Notes: generated by a model not told the origin, from the letters alone. A stretch of 45,000 nt of DNA from Apostichopus japonicus (GCF_037975245.1 NC_092575.1:13321001-13366000), one strand, 5' to 3'. Positions 1-12,633 are shown, numbered from the stretch's first letter. Program-made: numbers and translations.

Positions 1-1962
1 TATAGTTTGTGCAATATATTTAGTTGTCATATTTATATACTGTAGTAGCATAGCTTAACCAATAATATCCTACCTTTACTCTTTTATATCACCCAGTCTA
101 TATATGTCATCATTATTCACCTATAATGTAGACATACATATATAATTATAACTCACTAGTGCACAGACCATTTGGTGATTTGGACAATGAGTCGCCTGGG
201 GTCACCACGCTATTGTGAGTTTATAATGCCTAGGTAACTTTGAATAAAGTCAATAAACCTATCAATGATCCGAAAATAACTTCGGCTGTGCTGAAGTGTA
301 AAAATGGCATAGCTAGCTGACAGGAAGTAGCTATGTAGGAATACTGAACAAGGAGAATGGTCTAAAGCAACTAGACAGACGGAAATGGGAGCTGTAACAG
401 GGAATAAAAAACCACTGATTTATGTAGCACGGAAAACCGCTGATTTATGACGAAAAATGATCTGAAGGTTAATGACTTTAAAGGAACATTACAGGAAGGT
501 GGTAACCAAAGTTGACTTGTTTACATAAAAATACATTGTTACTGTCACCGTGGCAGGAATTGTTAAACATTATATTAACCTCCTTTTATGGGTGTCTTTC
601 CATTGTCGATATAATGGCATTAGTTGTCAAATACTTAAAGTAGCTAATTATCCTAAGTTGGACTTGATCATGAATACTTTTTAGCTTGGAAAAACTGAAT
701 AAAGGCTTTTCGCTGTAGAAATGGTCAAATTATTTATACCAGTTGACATCCTGTTACGATATGTTCTGCATTTTGAATTGGGTTGTAAATGTACAGTAAT
801 TGTCACTGAGACGAATCACGTCATGTTATATCCACACACATTATGTGATAGTTCTCGGTTATAATACAAGTGGTCTTTCCCAAATTATTTTAAGATATTT
901 TACAGATAGCTTGGATCCTACTTCCCTTCCCTATATCCTTAAAAGCTTGTAATATCTATTTTCCCACTTTCTGTGTTCAAAGTCTTGTCAAAGAAGGTGT
1001 TTTTTTGTGTAAAACGTTTACGTACGTACGTACCTATAGTGTCATCAGGAAACAGAATCTGTCATATTTTACTGTTTTTCTTTTCATAATTCAAAAAAAT
1101 AATAATAAATTTTTGGAAAGAAATAGAGTTGACAGCTAAGTTTAAAACTTGATAGTTTGATGAAAATATATATGCAGGTATCACCTCTGTCGAAGAAAGT
1201 TAACAATTTAATGAAATTATAAAGAAAATGGATTTCAATGAAAACAGAAAAGCTTCAAGCACTGCACAGCATCATGGGTGTATTACTCGTGCAACACCGT
1301 GACCATACTTGCAAAAGTATCCCCTCTTTTCCAGTTCTTTCCCATTTTTTTATTTTTGAAGAAACAAGAAGAAATAGTAAAGGGGAAATATTGTACAAGG
1401 ACATTGTAAAGGAATTATAAAATAGCAAGTTTATCATATTTGGCCGGAACAAAACTTAAATCATTAGGACAAACTGACCAGCGTTCCCTTTCTCTATCTA
1501 CTTCATTTCCCTTCCGTTGGCCTGAAATGACAGAGAAGCACAGACATTACATTTAGATAATGCAGTCATCCCAGCCACTGTTTTCAATTTTACTAAAATT
1601 TCCCAAATTATGGAAACTTTTCTTTGCTCTCTCAAAAGTTGCTGATCTTCTGAGATGTTTTGTGAGTTTACAGCATTCATTGACCTCCATCTAAACTTTG
1701 CTCTTAAGTTTGAAGTTTATACAAAGATTGTTTGTTATTCCTTATTATTCATCTCCTAAACAGTTTTGAAAGTTCATTTATTTACCCTAGGGTCAAAAGA
1801 CACTCCTGTCCAAGTCTGCTGGACCTTTGAGACCAAGATAAAGTGAGCCGCACATTCAGCCGCACTTTTATACAACGTTAACGGAAAGAATCTATAATGT
1901 AGTTAGCAATCACCCACTCACGCACTGGCAACGTCAACGATATTAGTACGGTGGCCATGAAA

Positions 1963-4205
1963 TGCCATATACACGCGTGTGCATATGTACGGATGGAAAA
2001 TGTATTTTTCAATATGAACAAATATATGAGGGGCGGCTGGATATAGCCTCAAAAAATTTTCTTAAAACTGTTGTCACTAATTAATACAATAATTACCTTT
2101 CATAATTATGTATTATTTGGCGTGTTACTTGCCAAGTATGAGAAAGCTACGGGTTTTTGAAATATACCCACCCCCTAAAAAACGAGGTAATTTAGGAAAG
2201 TGCCATATTTTTCAATATGAAAAAAATGTATTAGGTGCGGCTGGGTATTTAGCCTCATAGAAATTTCTTTAAACTTATGTCACTAATTAATAGGATAATT
2301 ACCTTTCATATGATGTATTATTTGGCGTGATACCGCTAAATATGAGAAAGCTACGGGCTCTGGAAATACCCCCCCCCCTCCCCTCAAGAACGAGGTAATT
2401 TAGGCAATTGTCATATATTTCAATATGAAAAAATATAATAGGTGCGGCTGTGTATTTAGCCTCATAGAAATTTCTTCAAATTTATGTAACTAATTAATAG
2501 GATAATTACCTTTCATATGATGTATTATTTGGCGTGATACCGCCACGAATGAGAGTGCTACCGAATCTTGAAATATCCCCACCTTCTCAAAAACGAGGAA
2601 ATTTAGGAAAGTGCCATATATTTCAATATGAACAAATATATTAGGTGCGGCTGGGTGTTTAGCCTCATAGAAATTTCTTTAAACTTATGTCACTAATTAA
2701 TAGGACAATTACCTTTCATATGATGTATTATTTGGCGTGATACCGCCACGAATGAGAGTGCTACGGAATCTTGAAATATCCCCACCTTCCCAAAAACGAG
2801 GAAATTTAGGAAAGTGCCATATTTTTCAATATGAAAAAATATAAGGTGCGGCTGGGTGTTTAGCCTCATAGAAATTTCTTTAAACTTATGTCACTAATTA
2901 ATAGGATAATTACCTTTCATATGATGTATTATTTGGCGTGATACCGCTAAATATGAGAAAGCTACGGGCTCTGGAAATACCCCCCCCCCCTCCCCTCAAG
3001 AACGAGGTAATTTAGGCAATTGTCATATATTTCAATATGAAAAAATATAATAGGTGCGGCTGTGTATTTAGCCTCATAGAAATTTCTTCAAATTTATGTA
3101 ACTAATTAATAGGATAATTACCTTTCATATGATGTATTATTTGGCGTGATACCGCCACGAATGAGAGTGCTACCGAATCTTGAAATATCCCCACCTTCTC
3201 AAAAACGAGGAAATTTAGGAAAGTGCCATATATTTCAATATGAACAAATATATTAGGTGCGGCTGGGTGTTTAGCCTCATAGAAATTTCTTTAAACTTAT
3301 GTCACTAATTAATAGGACAATTACCTTTCATATGATGTATTATTTGGCGTGATACCGCCACGAATGAGAGTGCTACGGAATCTTGAAATATCCCCACCTT
3401 CCCAAAAACGAGGAAATTTAGGAAAGTGCCATATTTTTCAATATGAAAAAATATAAGGTGCGGCTGGGTGTTTAGCCTCATAGAAATTTCTTTAAACTTA
3501 TGTCACTAATTAATAGGATAATTACCTTTCATATGATGTATTATTTGGCGTGATACCGCTAAATATGAGAAAGCTACGGGCTCTGGAAATACCCCCCCCC
3601 CCTTAAGAACGAGGAAATTTAGGCAATTGCCATATATTTCAATATGAAAAAATATAATAGGTGCGGCTGGGTGTTTAGCCTCATAGAAATTTCTTCAAAT
3701 TTATGTCACTAATTAATAGGACAATTACCTTTCATATGATGTATTACTTGGCGTGATACCGCCACGAATGAGAGTGCTATGGAATCTTGAAATATCCCCA
3801 CCCCCTCAAAAACGAGGAAATTTAGGAAAGTGCCATATTTTTTAATATGAAAAAATGTATTAGGTGCGGCTGGGTATATAGCCTCATAGAAATTTCTTCA
3901 ACCTGTTGTCACTAGTTAATAGGACAATTACCTTTCATATGATGTATTTTTTGGCGTGATACCGCCAAGTATGAGAGAGCTACGGGCTCTGGATATACCC
4001 CCCTCGAAAACAATATACACGCGTGTGCATAGATGCTGATGGAAAGTATATTTTTCAATATCAACGAATATATTAGGTGCGGCTGGGAATTTAGCCTTAT
4101 AGAAATTTATTCAAACTTTTGTTACTAATTAATACGATAATCATCTTTCATATGATGTATTATTTGACGTGATACCGCCACATATGAGAGAAGAAGGGGC
4201 TTGAA
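1963..4205 (+). repeat. Satellite array, left arm (~204-bp units, 11 copies)
   Basis: Tandem array whose units contain the landmarks GTGCGGCTGGGT, TAGCCTCATAGAAATTTCTT, CACTAATTAATAGGA, ATGATGTATTATTTGGCGTG and a C-homopolymer of variable length. The GCGGCTG landmark occurs near 2031, 2232, 2440, 2645, 2845, 3053, 3258, 3457, 3661, 3864 and 4077, a spacing of about 199-213 bp. In the middle, three successive units form a higher-order repeat of about 611 bp: the variant CTCTGGAAATACCCC recurs near 2358, 2969 and 3580 and the intervening text is close to identical. The edge units are more diverged, as expected for array margins. An ACACGCGTGT palindrome marks the first and last units. The same satellite occurs inverted at 5604-8345. 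Confidence 0.95.
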
Positions 4206-5603
4206 AGAAATAATTGATACTGCCCTAACCCCCCCCCCCACACCCCGGCACAACGTGTGATGAAAAGAAATGTGTGCACCGGAAATCTAATAGTTTGTTG
4301 ATTCTAAAGTTCAGTGACCTTTGCTATGATTTTCTTATACTACAATTGATTTGGATATCATAACCGCATTACCTGTACAAGTAAAAATATATTTGTACAT
4401 CATTTTACAGTAAAGATACTCCCCAGATCGCCGGAAATGACCCTTTGCGGGCCTTGCTAATTTGCAGCAATTTGCAGATAAACGAAGAATAAATAGGTGT
4501 CATCGCCATTTTGTCAGAAAATTACACCAACAAAACGTGACAAATGTCAATAGGTAGATGAGAGCGCAATTAAAAAGTCAATAATCGCGAATAAGTAAAA
4601 AGTGGTAAAAAGCTGAAAAGGGCACAAGCAGTACATTTTAGTCCGTCAGGGGGGGGGGGGCATCCGCCCCCTGACTGTATTGACGCTCCGCCACTGGTTA
4701 CAAACCTTGTGGTAGTAAACATTGAAAACTTCCCGAAATATTTCATTCGACGTGGGTTTCGCTTGTAAACTCTTTAGCGATGTCCCGCTCATTGGTGCCA
4801 GTAGGTATATGTGTTTTAGGCAGAGAACATTCGGAATAGCCAGGCGAATGTCATTGTGGTCAGACAGGAGAGATACTAAAATGTTTTTCTATTCGAAATA
4901 GCTTTGAGTTTGACCCACAGAAATTCATTAATAGTTCTAAATTAGGATTAGATCTCTGAAATATCGCTGACCTAATAAGGTGATCGAGAGTACAATTTTT
5001 ATGAAGAAAAAGGGCACATTTTTAACCTGAGGAAAAGTGGGGGCACGTGCCCCCTTTGCCCCCCCCCCCCCCGGTTCCGCCGCCCTTGGTTACAATTATA
5101 GCCAGTAATTGTCTTTGATATGAATTGTAGCTAGTAAATGTTTATCGAAAAGGCTGTTTTTGGAACTTGGAACGCCGATCGTGACAACAACAGGCACCAA
5201 AGTGCTGCAGCTCTATACATATAAAGTCTGTTAATCAACGATAGGCCCGGGCCTACAGTGCTACATACTGGCTACGCCCCTGATAGTTCTAAATTAGGAT
5301 TAGATCTCTTACTGAAATATCGCTGACCTAATAAGGTGATCAAGGGTACAATTTTTATGTAGAAAAAGGGCACATTTTTAACCTGACGAAAAGTGGGGGG
5401 GGGCACGTGCCCCCTGTGCCCCCCGGTTCCGCCGCCCTTGTACATTATAAAGAATAACAAATGCTTCTGGATGCAGTGTGCATTGATATCAAGTTCATTC
5501 ATAATCCAAACAACCACACATTCTATTGTGTAGTTTTTCCTCCTCATTCATACTAGGTCAGTTTCATTTGTCATTGAACTTTTCCTTTAATGATAACAGT
5601 TTA
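4206..5603. repeat. Spacer between the inverted satellite arrays, with nested hAT-like ends
   Basis: The spacer contains a direct duplication of about 150 bp (4927-5089 and 5283-5440) that shares the wording TTAGGATTAGATCTCT, CTGACCTAATAAGGTGATC and AAAGGGCACATTTTTAACCTG. Each copy ends in a GGGGGCACGTGCCCCC-type palindrome and a GGTTCCGCCGCCCTTG edge. Read on the minus strand, 4698-4680 is CAGTGGCGGAGCG and 5282-5265 is CAGGGGCGTAGCCAG. This CAGNGGCGNAGC style of terminus is typical of non-autonomous hAT-superfamily elements. I see no transposase. I infer one or more nested deletion derivatives, and their exact borders are uncertain. Confidence 0.5.
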
Positions 5604-8345
5604 AATAGATTTCAATATGAGGCTAAATATCCATCAGTACCTAAAACGTTAGTTTTCCATGTCATTTTAAAAATTATCTTCGTATTCGAGGAAGGGGGTA
5701 ATTAGGTAGCCTAGCCCTCTAATACGTAGCAAATTTTATATCAATAGAAAGTGCATTGTTTTTTATGTTAATGACCACAGCTTGAAGAAATTTCTATGAG
5801 GCTAAATACCCAGCCGCATCAAATATATTTGTTCATATTGAAAAATACATTTTCCATCAGCACATTTGCACACGCATGTATATTGTTTTTGAGGGGGGGG
5901 GGGTGTTCCCAGAGTCCGTAGCTCTCTGATACTTGGCGGTATCACGCCAAATAATACATCATATGAAAGGTAATTATTGTATTAATTAGTGACATAAGTT
6001 TGAAGAAATTTCTATGAGGCTAAATACACAGCCGCACCTATTATATTTTTTAATATTGAAATATATGGCACTTGCCTAAATTTCCTCGTTTTTGAGGAGT
6101 GGGGGGGGGGGGGTATTTACAGAGCCCGTAGCTTTCTCATATTTAGCGGTATCACGCCAAATAATATATCATATGAAAGGTAAATATTGTATTAATTAGT
6201 GACAACAGTTTGAAGAAATTTCTATGAGGCTAAATACCCAGCCGCAGCTAATATATTTGTTCATATTGAAAAATACATTTTCCATCAGCACATATGCACA
6301 CGCATGTATATTGTTTTTGAGGGGGTATATCCAGAGCCCGTAGCTCTCTGATACTTGGCGGTATCACGCCAAATAATACATTATATGAAAGGTAATTACT
6401 CTATTAATTAGTGACATAAGTTTGAAGAAATTTCTATGAGGCTATATACCCAGCCGCACCTAATATATTTGTTCATATTGAAAAATACTTTTTCCATCAG
6501 CACATTTGCACACGAATGTATATTGTTTTGAGAGGTGGGGGGGGGGGTATTTCCAGAGCCCGTAGCTCTCTCATACTTAGCGGTATCACGCCAAATAATA
6601 CATCATATGAAAGGTAATTATTGTATTAATTAGTGACATAAGTTTGAAGAAATTTCAATGAGGCTAAACACCCAGCCGCACCTAATATATTTGTTCATAT
6701 TGAAAAATACATTTTCCATCAGCACATTTGCACACGCATGTATATTGTTTTTGAGGGGGGGGGGGGGGTGTTCACAGAGCCCTTAGCTCTCTGAAACTTG
6801 GCGGTATCACGCCAAATAATACATCATATGAAAGGTAATTATTCTATAAATTAGTGACATAAGTTTGAAGAAATTTCTATGAGGCTATATACCCAGCCGC
6901 ACCTAATATATTTGTTCATATTGAAAAATACATTTTCCATCAGCACATTTGCACACGAATGTATATTGTTTTTGAGAGGTGGGGGGGGGGGGTATTTCCA
7001 GAGCCCGTAGCTTTCTCATACTTAGCGGTATCACGCCAAATAATACATCATATGAAAGGTAAATATTGTATTAATTAGTGACATAAGTTTGAAGACATTT
7101 CTATGAGGCTAAATACACAGCCGCACCTTATAATGTTTTTTACATATTGAAATATATGGCACTTGCCTAAATTTCCTCAGTTTTTGAGGGGGGGGGGGTA
7201 TTTCCAGAGCCCGTAGCTTTCTCATATTTAGCGGTATCACGCCAAATAATACATCATATGAAAGGTAATTATTGTATTAATTAGTGACATAAGTTTGAAG
7301 AAATTTCTATGAGGCTAAATACCCAGCCGCAGCTAATATATTTGTTCATATTGAAAAATACATTTTCCATCAGCACATATGCACACGCATGTATATTGTT
7401 TTTGAGGGGGTATATCCAGAGCCCGTAGCTCTCTGATACTTGGCGGTATCACGCCAAATAATACATTATATGAAAGGTAATTACTCTATTAATTAGTGAC
7501 ATAAGTTTGAAGAAATTTCTATGAGGCTATATACCCAGCCGCACCTAATATATTTGTTCACATTGAAAAATACATTTTCCATCAGCACATTTGCACACGA
7601 ATGTATATTGTTTTTGAGAGGTGGGGGGGGGGTATTTCCAGAGCCCGTAGCTTTCTCATACTTAGCGGTATCACGCCAAATAATACATCATATGAAAGGT
7701 AAATATTGTATTAATTAGTGACGTAAGTTTGAAGACATTTCAATGAGGTTAAACACCCAGCCGCACCTAATGTATTTGTTCATATTGAAAAATACATTTT
7801 CCACCAGCACATATGTACACGAATGTATATTTTTTGAGAGGGGGGGGGGGGAGGGGTATTTCCAGAGCCCGCAGCTTTCTCATACTGAGCGGTATCACGC
7901 CAAATAATACATCATATGAAAGGTAAATATTCTATTTATTAGTGACATAAGTTTGAAGAAATTTCTATGAGGCTAAATACCCAGCCGCACCTAATATATT
8001 TGTTCATATTGAAAAATACATTTTCCATCAGCACATTTGCACACGCATGTATATTGTTTTTGAGGGGGGGGGGGGTGTTCACAGAGCCCTTAGCTCTCTG
8101 AAACTTGGCGGTATCACGCCAAATAATACATCATATGAAAGGTAATTTTTGTATCAATTAGTGACATAAGTTTGAAGAAATTTCTATGAGGCTAAATACC
8201 AAGCCGCACCTAAAACATTTTTCATATTGAAAAATATGGCACTTTCCAAAATTTCCTCTTTCTTGAGTGGAGGGGGGTATTTCCAGAGCCCGTAGCTCTA
8301 TTATACTTGGCGGTATCAAGCCAAATAATACATCATATGAAAAGG
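5604..8345 (-). repeat. Satellite array, right arm (inverted copy, ~207-226-bp units, 12 copies)
   Basis: The same satellite as at 1963-4205 but in reverse complement, with the landmark CAGCCGCA near 5811, 6031, 6240, 6450, 6674, 6894, 7120, 7327, 7537, 7759, 7983 and 8203. Units are longer than in the left arm because many carry a block ending in CACACGCATGTATATTG before a G-homopolymer. A five-unit block of about 1087 bp is partly repeated: the CAGCCGCAGCTA variant at 6240 recurs at 7327, and the GAGGGGGTATATCCAGAG variant at 6316 recurs at about 7402. ORFs here are by-products of the array. Confidence 0.94.
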
Positions 8346-8563
8346 TAACACGTAAAATACATACAGCATAGGCTTGTTCCTATCAAAACGTACTGGCCAC
8401 GTAATCTATTATATAAGGCCTATAAAGCCTATAAGCCTATATAAAGCCTATAAGCTACCGTATAATATACATGGTAAGATTAACATCTGGATACGTACTT
8501 GTTGCTCGCTTCAACGACAACAGATTCTTGAATGTGGCGGAGTGTATAGCCTAATGGTTAACG

Positions 8564-8813
8564 TGTGGCGGAGTGTATAGCCTAATGGTTAACGCCGGCG
8601 TCTCCCAGTCATGAGATCCCCGGTTCGATTCCCCGCCGACAGCAATGTGTGTCGTCTGGCAAGGGTGTTGTTCAATAACAACTTCCTGACATGGACGTTA
8701 AATGGATGTGTGCCGAGAGATTGGCTTCGGTCAGCTTGCGAGTCTACAAGCCTCCATGGCTTCTTTCGCGAGTTCCTGCTTGCGGGAAGATCACATATAC
8801 ATACATACATACA
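8564..8813 (+). mobile_element. tRNA-derived SINE, copy 1, with duplicated head
   Basis: The 5' part looks like a tRNA. The RNA polymerase III A box is TAGCCTAATGG at 8578-8588 and a perfect B box, GGTTCGATTCC, lies at 8622-8632. A conserved body follows at about 8717-8787 (TTGGCTTCGGTCAGCTTGCG ... TTCGCGAGTTCCTGCTTGCG), then an (ATAC)n tail at about 8793-8812. The same body is present in the copies at 12421 and 42605. Bases 8533-8563 are an exact 31-bp tandem duplicate of the head including the A box. The body resembles the conserved central domain of invertebrate deuterostome SINEs (possibly the Nin-type domain), which I cannot confirm. Confidence 0.88.
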
Positions 8814-9518
8814 ATGTGAGGCTGAATGTGCGGCTCACTTGATTTTAATACCTTTGAGTCAATAATACCATTTCTCCTCACCTGTGGTCATATGATACAG
8901 CAATTAATCCTCAAATCCTGGCTAATCATCTCTCAACTGGAACCAAAGAAGGAAAAGGGATCATGGGAATAACTGGACTTGTCAAGTGATTTGTTCAGGG
9001 AAGCTAAGAATGACTAAGTCATGACCTCTAGTAACCTGAGGCTAGGTTCATTCAAACAGTGGCCAGTTGGAGTTGTTTATTCAGTTTAAACTGCGTATAC
9101 TTGACCTTGTATGGGTATGATGGAGATAATAGATCTCTTGGACCTACAGGGTGTCATCTTAAGTTCAGAAGTAAATGGTCAATGTTATTGTTGACTGTTA
9201 GAATCAATTTATTTGCTCTCCAAAACTGACTACCAAATAAAAACATTTAAAATAATGCCAATTATGATAAAAGTCTATTGAAACTTCTACATTTACTTCT
9301 CAAACAAGTGTTTGGAGGTCAGTTTCTACTTTCCACCTTTTATGATTTAGAAGGAAAGTTACTGGCTTGCTTCTGTACATGTAGCTTTCAAATTGTATAT
9401 TAAGTTCATTACTTGTTTATAAACTCAGTAAAATGCAGTAGTTAATACCAATCTGTCATTATAATTTCCCCAAAGTAAAAATATCCTGCTTTTAACATGT
9501 TTTCATGTTCCTTGTGGC

Positions 9519-10185
9519 ATTTTCTAGGTCTCATTTGCATAATCACCAGCAACAGAGCTCTGAAAGCTTCTATGACTAGCTGTCAGCATAGCTTTGTGAA
9601 TATTTGTATGGATGATGAAAGGTTACATACACAGATGTACTTCCATTAATGTTTTTATTTTCTTTAAAACATGCTGGTTTTGTTTTGTAGCAATACTGTA
9701 CCTTGCCCACCCAGTACATGGGGCCCCCATGTCCTCATATGCTCTGCAAGGTTTCATTTGCATACCTGAGGAATGGTTGAATGCTTAGACCAGCTGTTTG
9801 TCACCTTTGGCATGCATGAGAGTAGGTTATAGCTACAGTAGCCCTGTTAATGTTTCATACTTTTCTTGGAACATGCTGTTTCTGTTTTGTAGCGGCCATA
9901 GTAGTCGTTTATAAGCCCACCGATTAAGTGGGGCCCATGCCCTCATGATGTTTTCGAGTTTTCATTTTTGTTTCAACGGTTGAAAGTTTAGACCAGTCGC
10001 CTGTCACTATAGATCTGTGAATATTTCATGTGAATGTAGGTTACCACACAGTGTTGTTAATGTTTCATATATTCTTTGGAACATGCTGGTTTTACTTTGT
10101 ACTAGCAATATCCTAAAGCAATATGTCTGCTGTTTATATAAGCCCACCCAGTCAGTGGGGCCTCTGTGATTTAAGCAAGTACCCA
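9519..10185 (+). repeat. Three degenerate ~220-bp tandem units
   Basis: Three diverged copies in a row begin near 9519, 9751 and 9959. Each runs GTTTCATTTGCAT-like start, then TTAATGTTTCATA with CTTTGGAACATGCTG, TTTTGTAGCA, and finally AAGCCCACCCAGT with GTGGGGCC. Spacing is about 210-230 bp. No coding potential is evident. Divergence between the copies is high, so the duplication is old. Confidence 0.75.
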
Positions 10186-10535
10186 GTGATCTATTTCCCA
10201 ATCCCTAGTGACAGTCAGGGGAGGCAAGGAAAATTCCAGGTCGTTAATTGGAGTAATATGTAGTGCTTTTAATTTAGTTACATGAGAATATGAGACTGCA
10301 TGTAAATGCTCCCGAAGACATTCTGGAAATTCTCCGCTCCTCGCTCCCCGAATACACCAAACAAAACGGGAAAGAAGAGTGTCCAAAAAACCTTCTCAAA
10401 TGAAAAGGATGCTTATTGGGCGGTGCACAAAATCTTCAAAAAGTAATTCCTACTACCAAAACACTAAACAAGGCCAGAAATAGTCCAGTTTGGAACGAAA
10501 ATCTGAGCTCAAACGAATGTCTATGCCCTTTGGAT

Positions 10536-10706
10536 GGTAGAATTAGAAGGGATGGTGTTGACCGGAGAGGTCCAGACATGTATAGAGGGCGCACAGTGTT
10601 AAAGGTTACCAGTGTATTCTATTCATGCTAGAAAGAGGTGCTGAGGTTTTGGGGAGACAGGTAAGCTCGTCACTCGTAAATATCCAAACCTGTAAGTTTT
10701 GGAATT
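10536..10706 (+). repeat. Dispersed CAGGTAAG repeat, copy
   Basis: Non-coding element of about 170 bp. The landmark order is GGTAGAATNAGAAGG, AGAGGGCGCACAGTGTTAAA, GGTTACCAG, GAGACAGGTAAG, TAAATATCCAAACC and AGTTTTGG. Related copies lie at 14205-14362, 15328-15464, 17380-17450, 17484-17630, 22156-22312, 22432-22500 and 37711-37885. No RNA polymerase III boxes or terminal repeats were convincing, so the class is unknown. Confidence 0.8.
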
Positions 10707-12420
10707 TGCTTTCCAATATATCCAAAAGGAAGGAAGAGAAAGTAAGTAAGTTTTTTGGATTCTAGTTGCTTTTGAATAGATTGTATAGATTGAAGCATTA
10801 AGCACGAAAATGTGAACAGTCGGTATATGAAGAACAACGAAAACGTGACAATTAACTGGGCGTTTGCATAAGACGTTCGTTGTAGTGGTAGCTCGTTAAT
10901 GAAGGATCATACTAGATCTCGTAGACATAGAAGTTATAGGTTCAACATAACTCTCATAAGTCAGCAGTACACAAAGGTATTTTCTATTTAGCCCAATGCA
11001 AGATAAAGGTTTAGATTTCCCTTCCCCCTTCCCTCCTTGCCCCCTCCTGATTTGGTAGGTGGGTATTTTGATCAGAACAGGGGTGAAATGTCAAGGGGTA
11101 CAAACAAAGAGAGATGAGGGAGAGACATGCCATGCCTTACAAGGTCAAGTATTTGCACCGTCTGTTTGATGTGAATGTAATTTTATTAATTAAAGGTTGA
11201 TGGTTTGATGCAGATATCTGTACAGGTCTGGAAATTGTTTGTTTTTGGTTTGAAGCAGAAACAAAACAAGTCCTACAGTTTTCCTTATGTATCAATTTAA
11301 GTTTTCTGTGGCTATATCTTTCAGTCTTTTCTCGCACAAATTAGACACACTCTACTAGTGATTACAAACTCAATGTAATAATCATATCTCAAATGCCAAG
11401 AGATAGCAGTTACTGACAGTCAGGGACTCCAAGAATTTGTGGATGATAGTATCTTTCATTGACCAAAATCATCTAAGCTCAACAAAGCAATTAATAATTT
11501 AGCTATTGAACATCGATCTGAAAAGCAGCAAGTAAATCATCTGAATGAATATGTGAAGATCCCATTTGAGTAGAGATATCATCATGGTTTCTCCATCTGA
11601 TGAGAGCTCTAAAGTATATCGGTTGTAATCTGCACGTACTGCAGTCTCTTCCCATGGCAACAAGTTGAAGGGTTGATATAATTATAGACATGGCCAGCTG
11701 TCTGAGCACATGATTGGCATGTTGTGCTGATGGGAAAATGGCAACATGTAAACAGATGCTAGAAATAGCAGGAGGCAATGGTTATATTCTTGTAGTCTGA
11801 TCTTCTCTGAGGTTGACGTCAGAACATTCTAGATGAAACCTAGGTTACAGACATATGTGAATGATGCATCAGTCATAATATAAATGGAAGGCAAAATGCT
11901 ATTCTTGAGAAACGTAAGAGGTTGCAGCCTCTCTGGTGCGTCATTATCTTCGTCTCAGGGAATTCTCCATCTTAGAAATTGTGATTTGAAGTCTTGGTTG
12001 AATCATCATCATCATCTCTAATGTAACTGTTGCGGCTTTCAGTTTGAAATGAAGACCCGCTGTTGTCTTAATGGTTTAATAGTAAAGTGTGCTTTAGAGA
12101 TGTTCCCTTCTTTCTTTTTCCTTTCTTTTTGATACTGTAGTAATCATTACATTTGATACCAATATCCAAAAGTGATTTGGTCGAGTTTTTCACTTCAATT
12201 AACCATGCAGTTACATTGGTTTGACTTTTACTTTTAAAGGGAACATTAAAAGAATTGGGTTTAGCTTTTCCTTTCTATTCTTAAGTCAATCTGTATAAAT
12301 ACAAAGTATAGATGTACGGTAGATTCCTGGAAGCGGAGCAAAATTTCTGCACATCCTTTTCGCAGTTCTAAGAATGGCAAAAATATTTATCCCTCAGAGA
12401 CATTTTTTTTTGATATTTTA

Positions 12421-12633
12421 GATCCTCCTGCAAGCAGAAACTCGCGAAAAAGCCTCATTGGCTTATCAAAGCCGCAAGCTGACTGAAGTCAGTGTCTTAC
12501 ATTCACATTTACCGTCCATGATTATGAATTGTCAATTGTCAACAACTCTGTAACTGGACAACATACATTAAGTGACTGGAACTTGGGACCCATGATTGAA
12601 AGGCACCGGCGTTAACCACTGAGCTAACACTCC
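12421..12633 (-). mobile_element. tRNA-derived SINE, copy 2 (decayed)
   Basis: Reverse-orientation copy of the SINE seen at 8564. On the minus strand it starts GGAGTGTTAGCTCAGTGGTT (A box), followed by a degraded B box (AAGTTCCAGTCAC instead of GGTTCGANTCC), the linker with GTTGTTGACAATTGACAATTC, and the conserved body ending in TTTCGCGAGTTTCTGCTTGC. The damaged B box suggests it is no longer transcribed. It lies antisense in the presumed upstream intron. Confidence 0.85.

Noticed and set aside
8564-8640. tRNA gene with good A and B boxes
   Set aside because: The acceptor stem pairs only partly, no clean anticodon arm could be drawn, and the same head is joined to the SINE body here and in two other copies.
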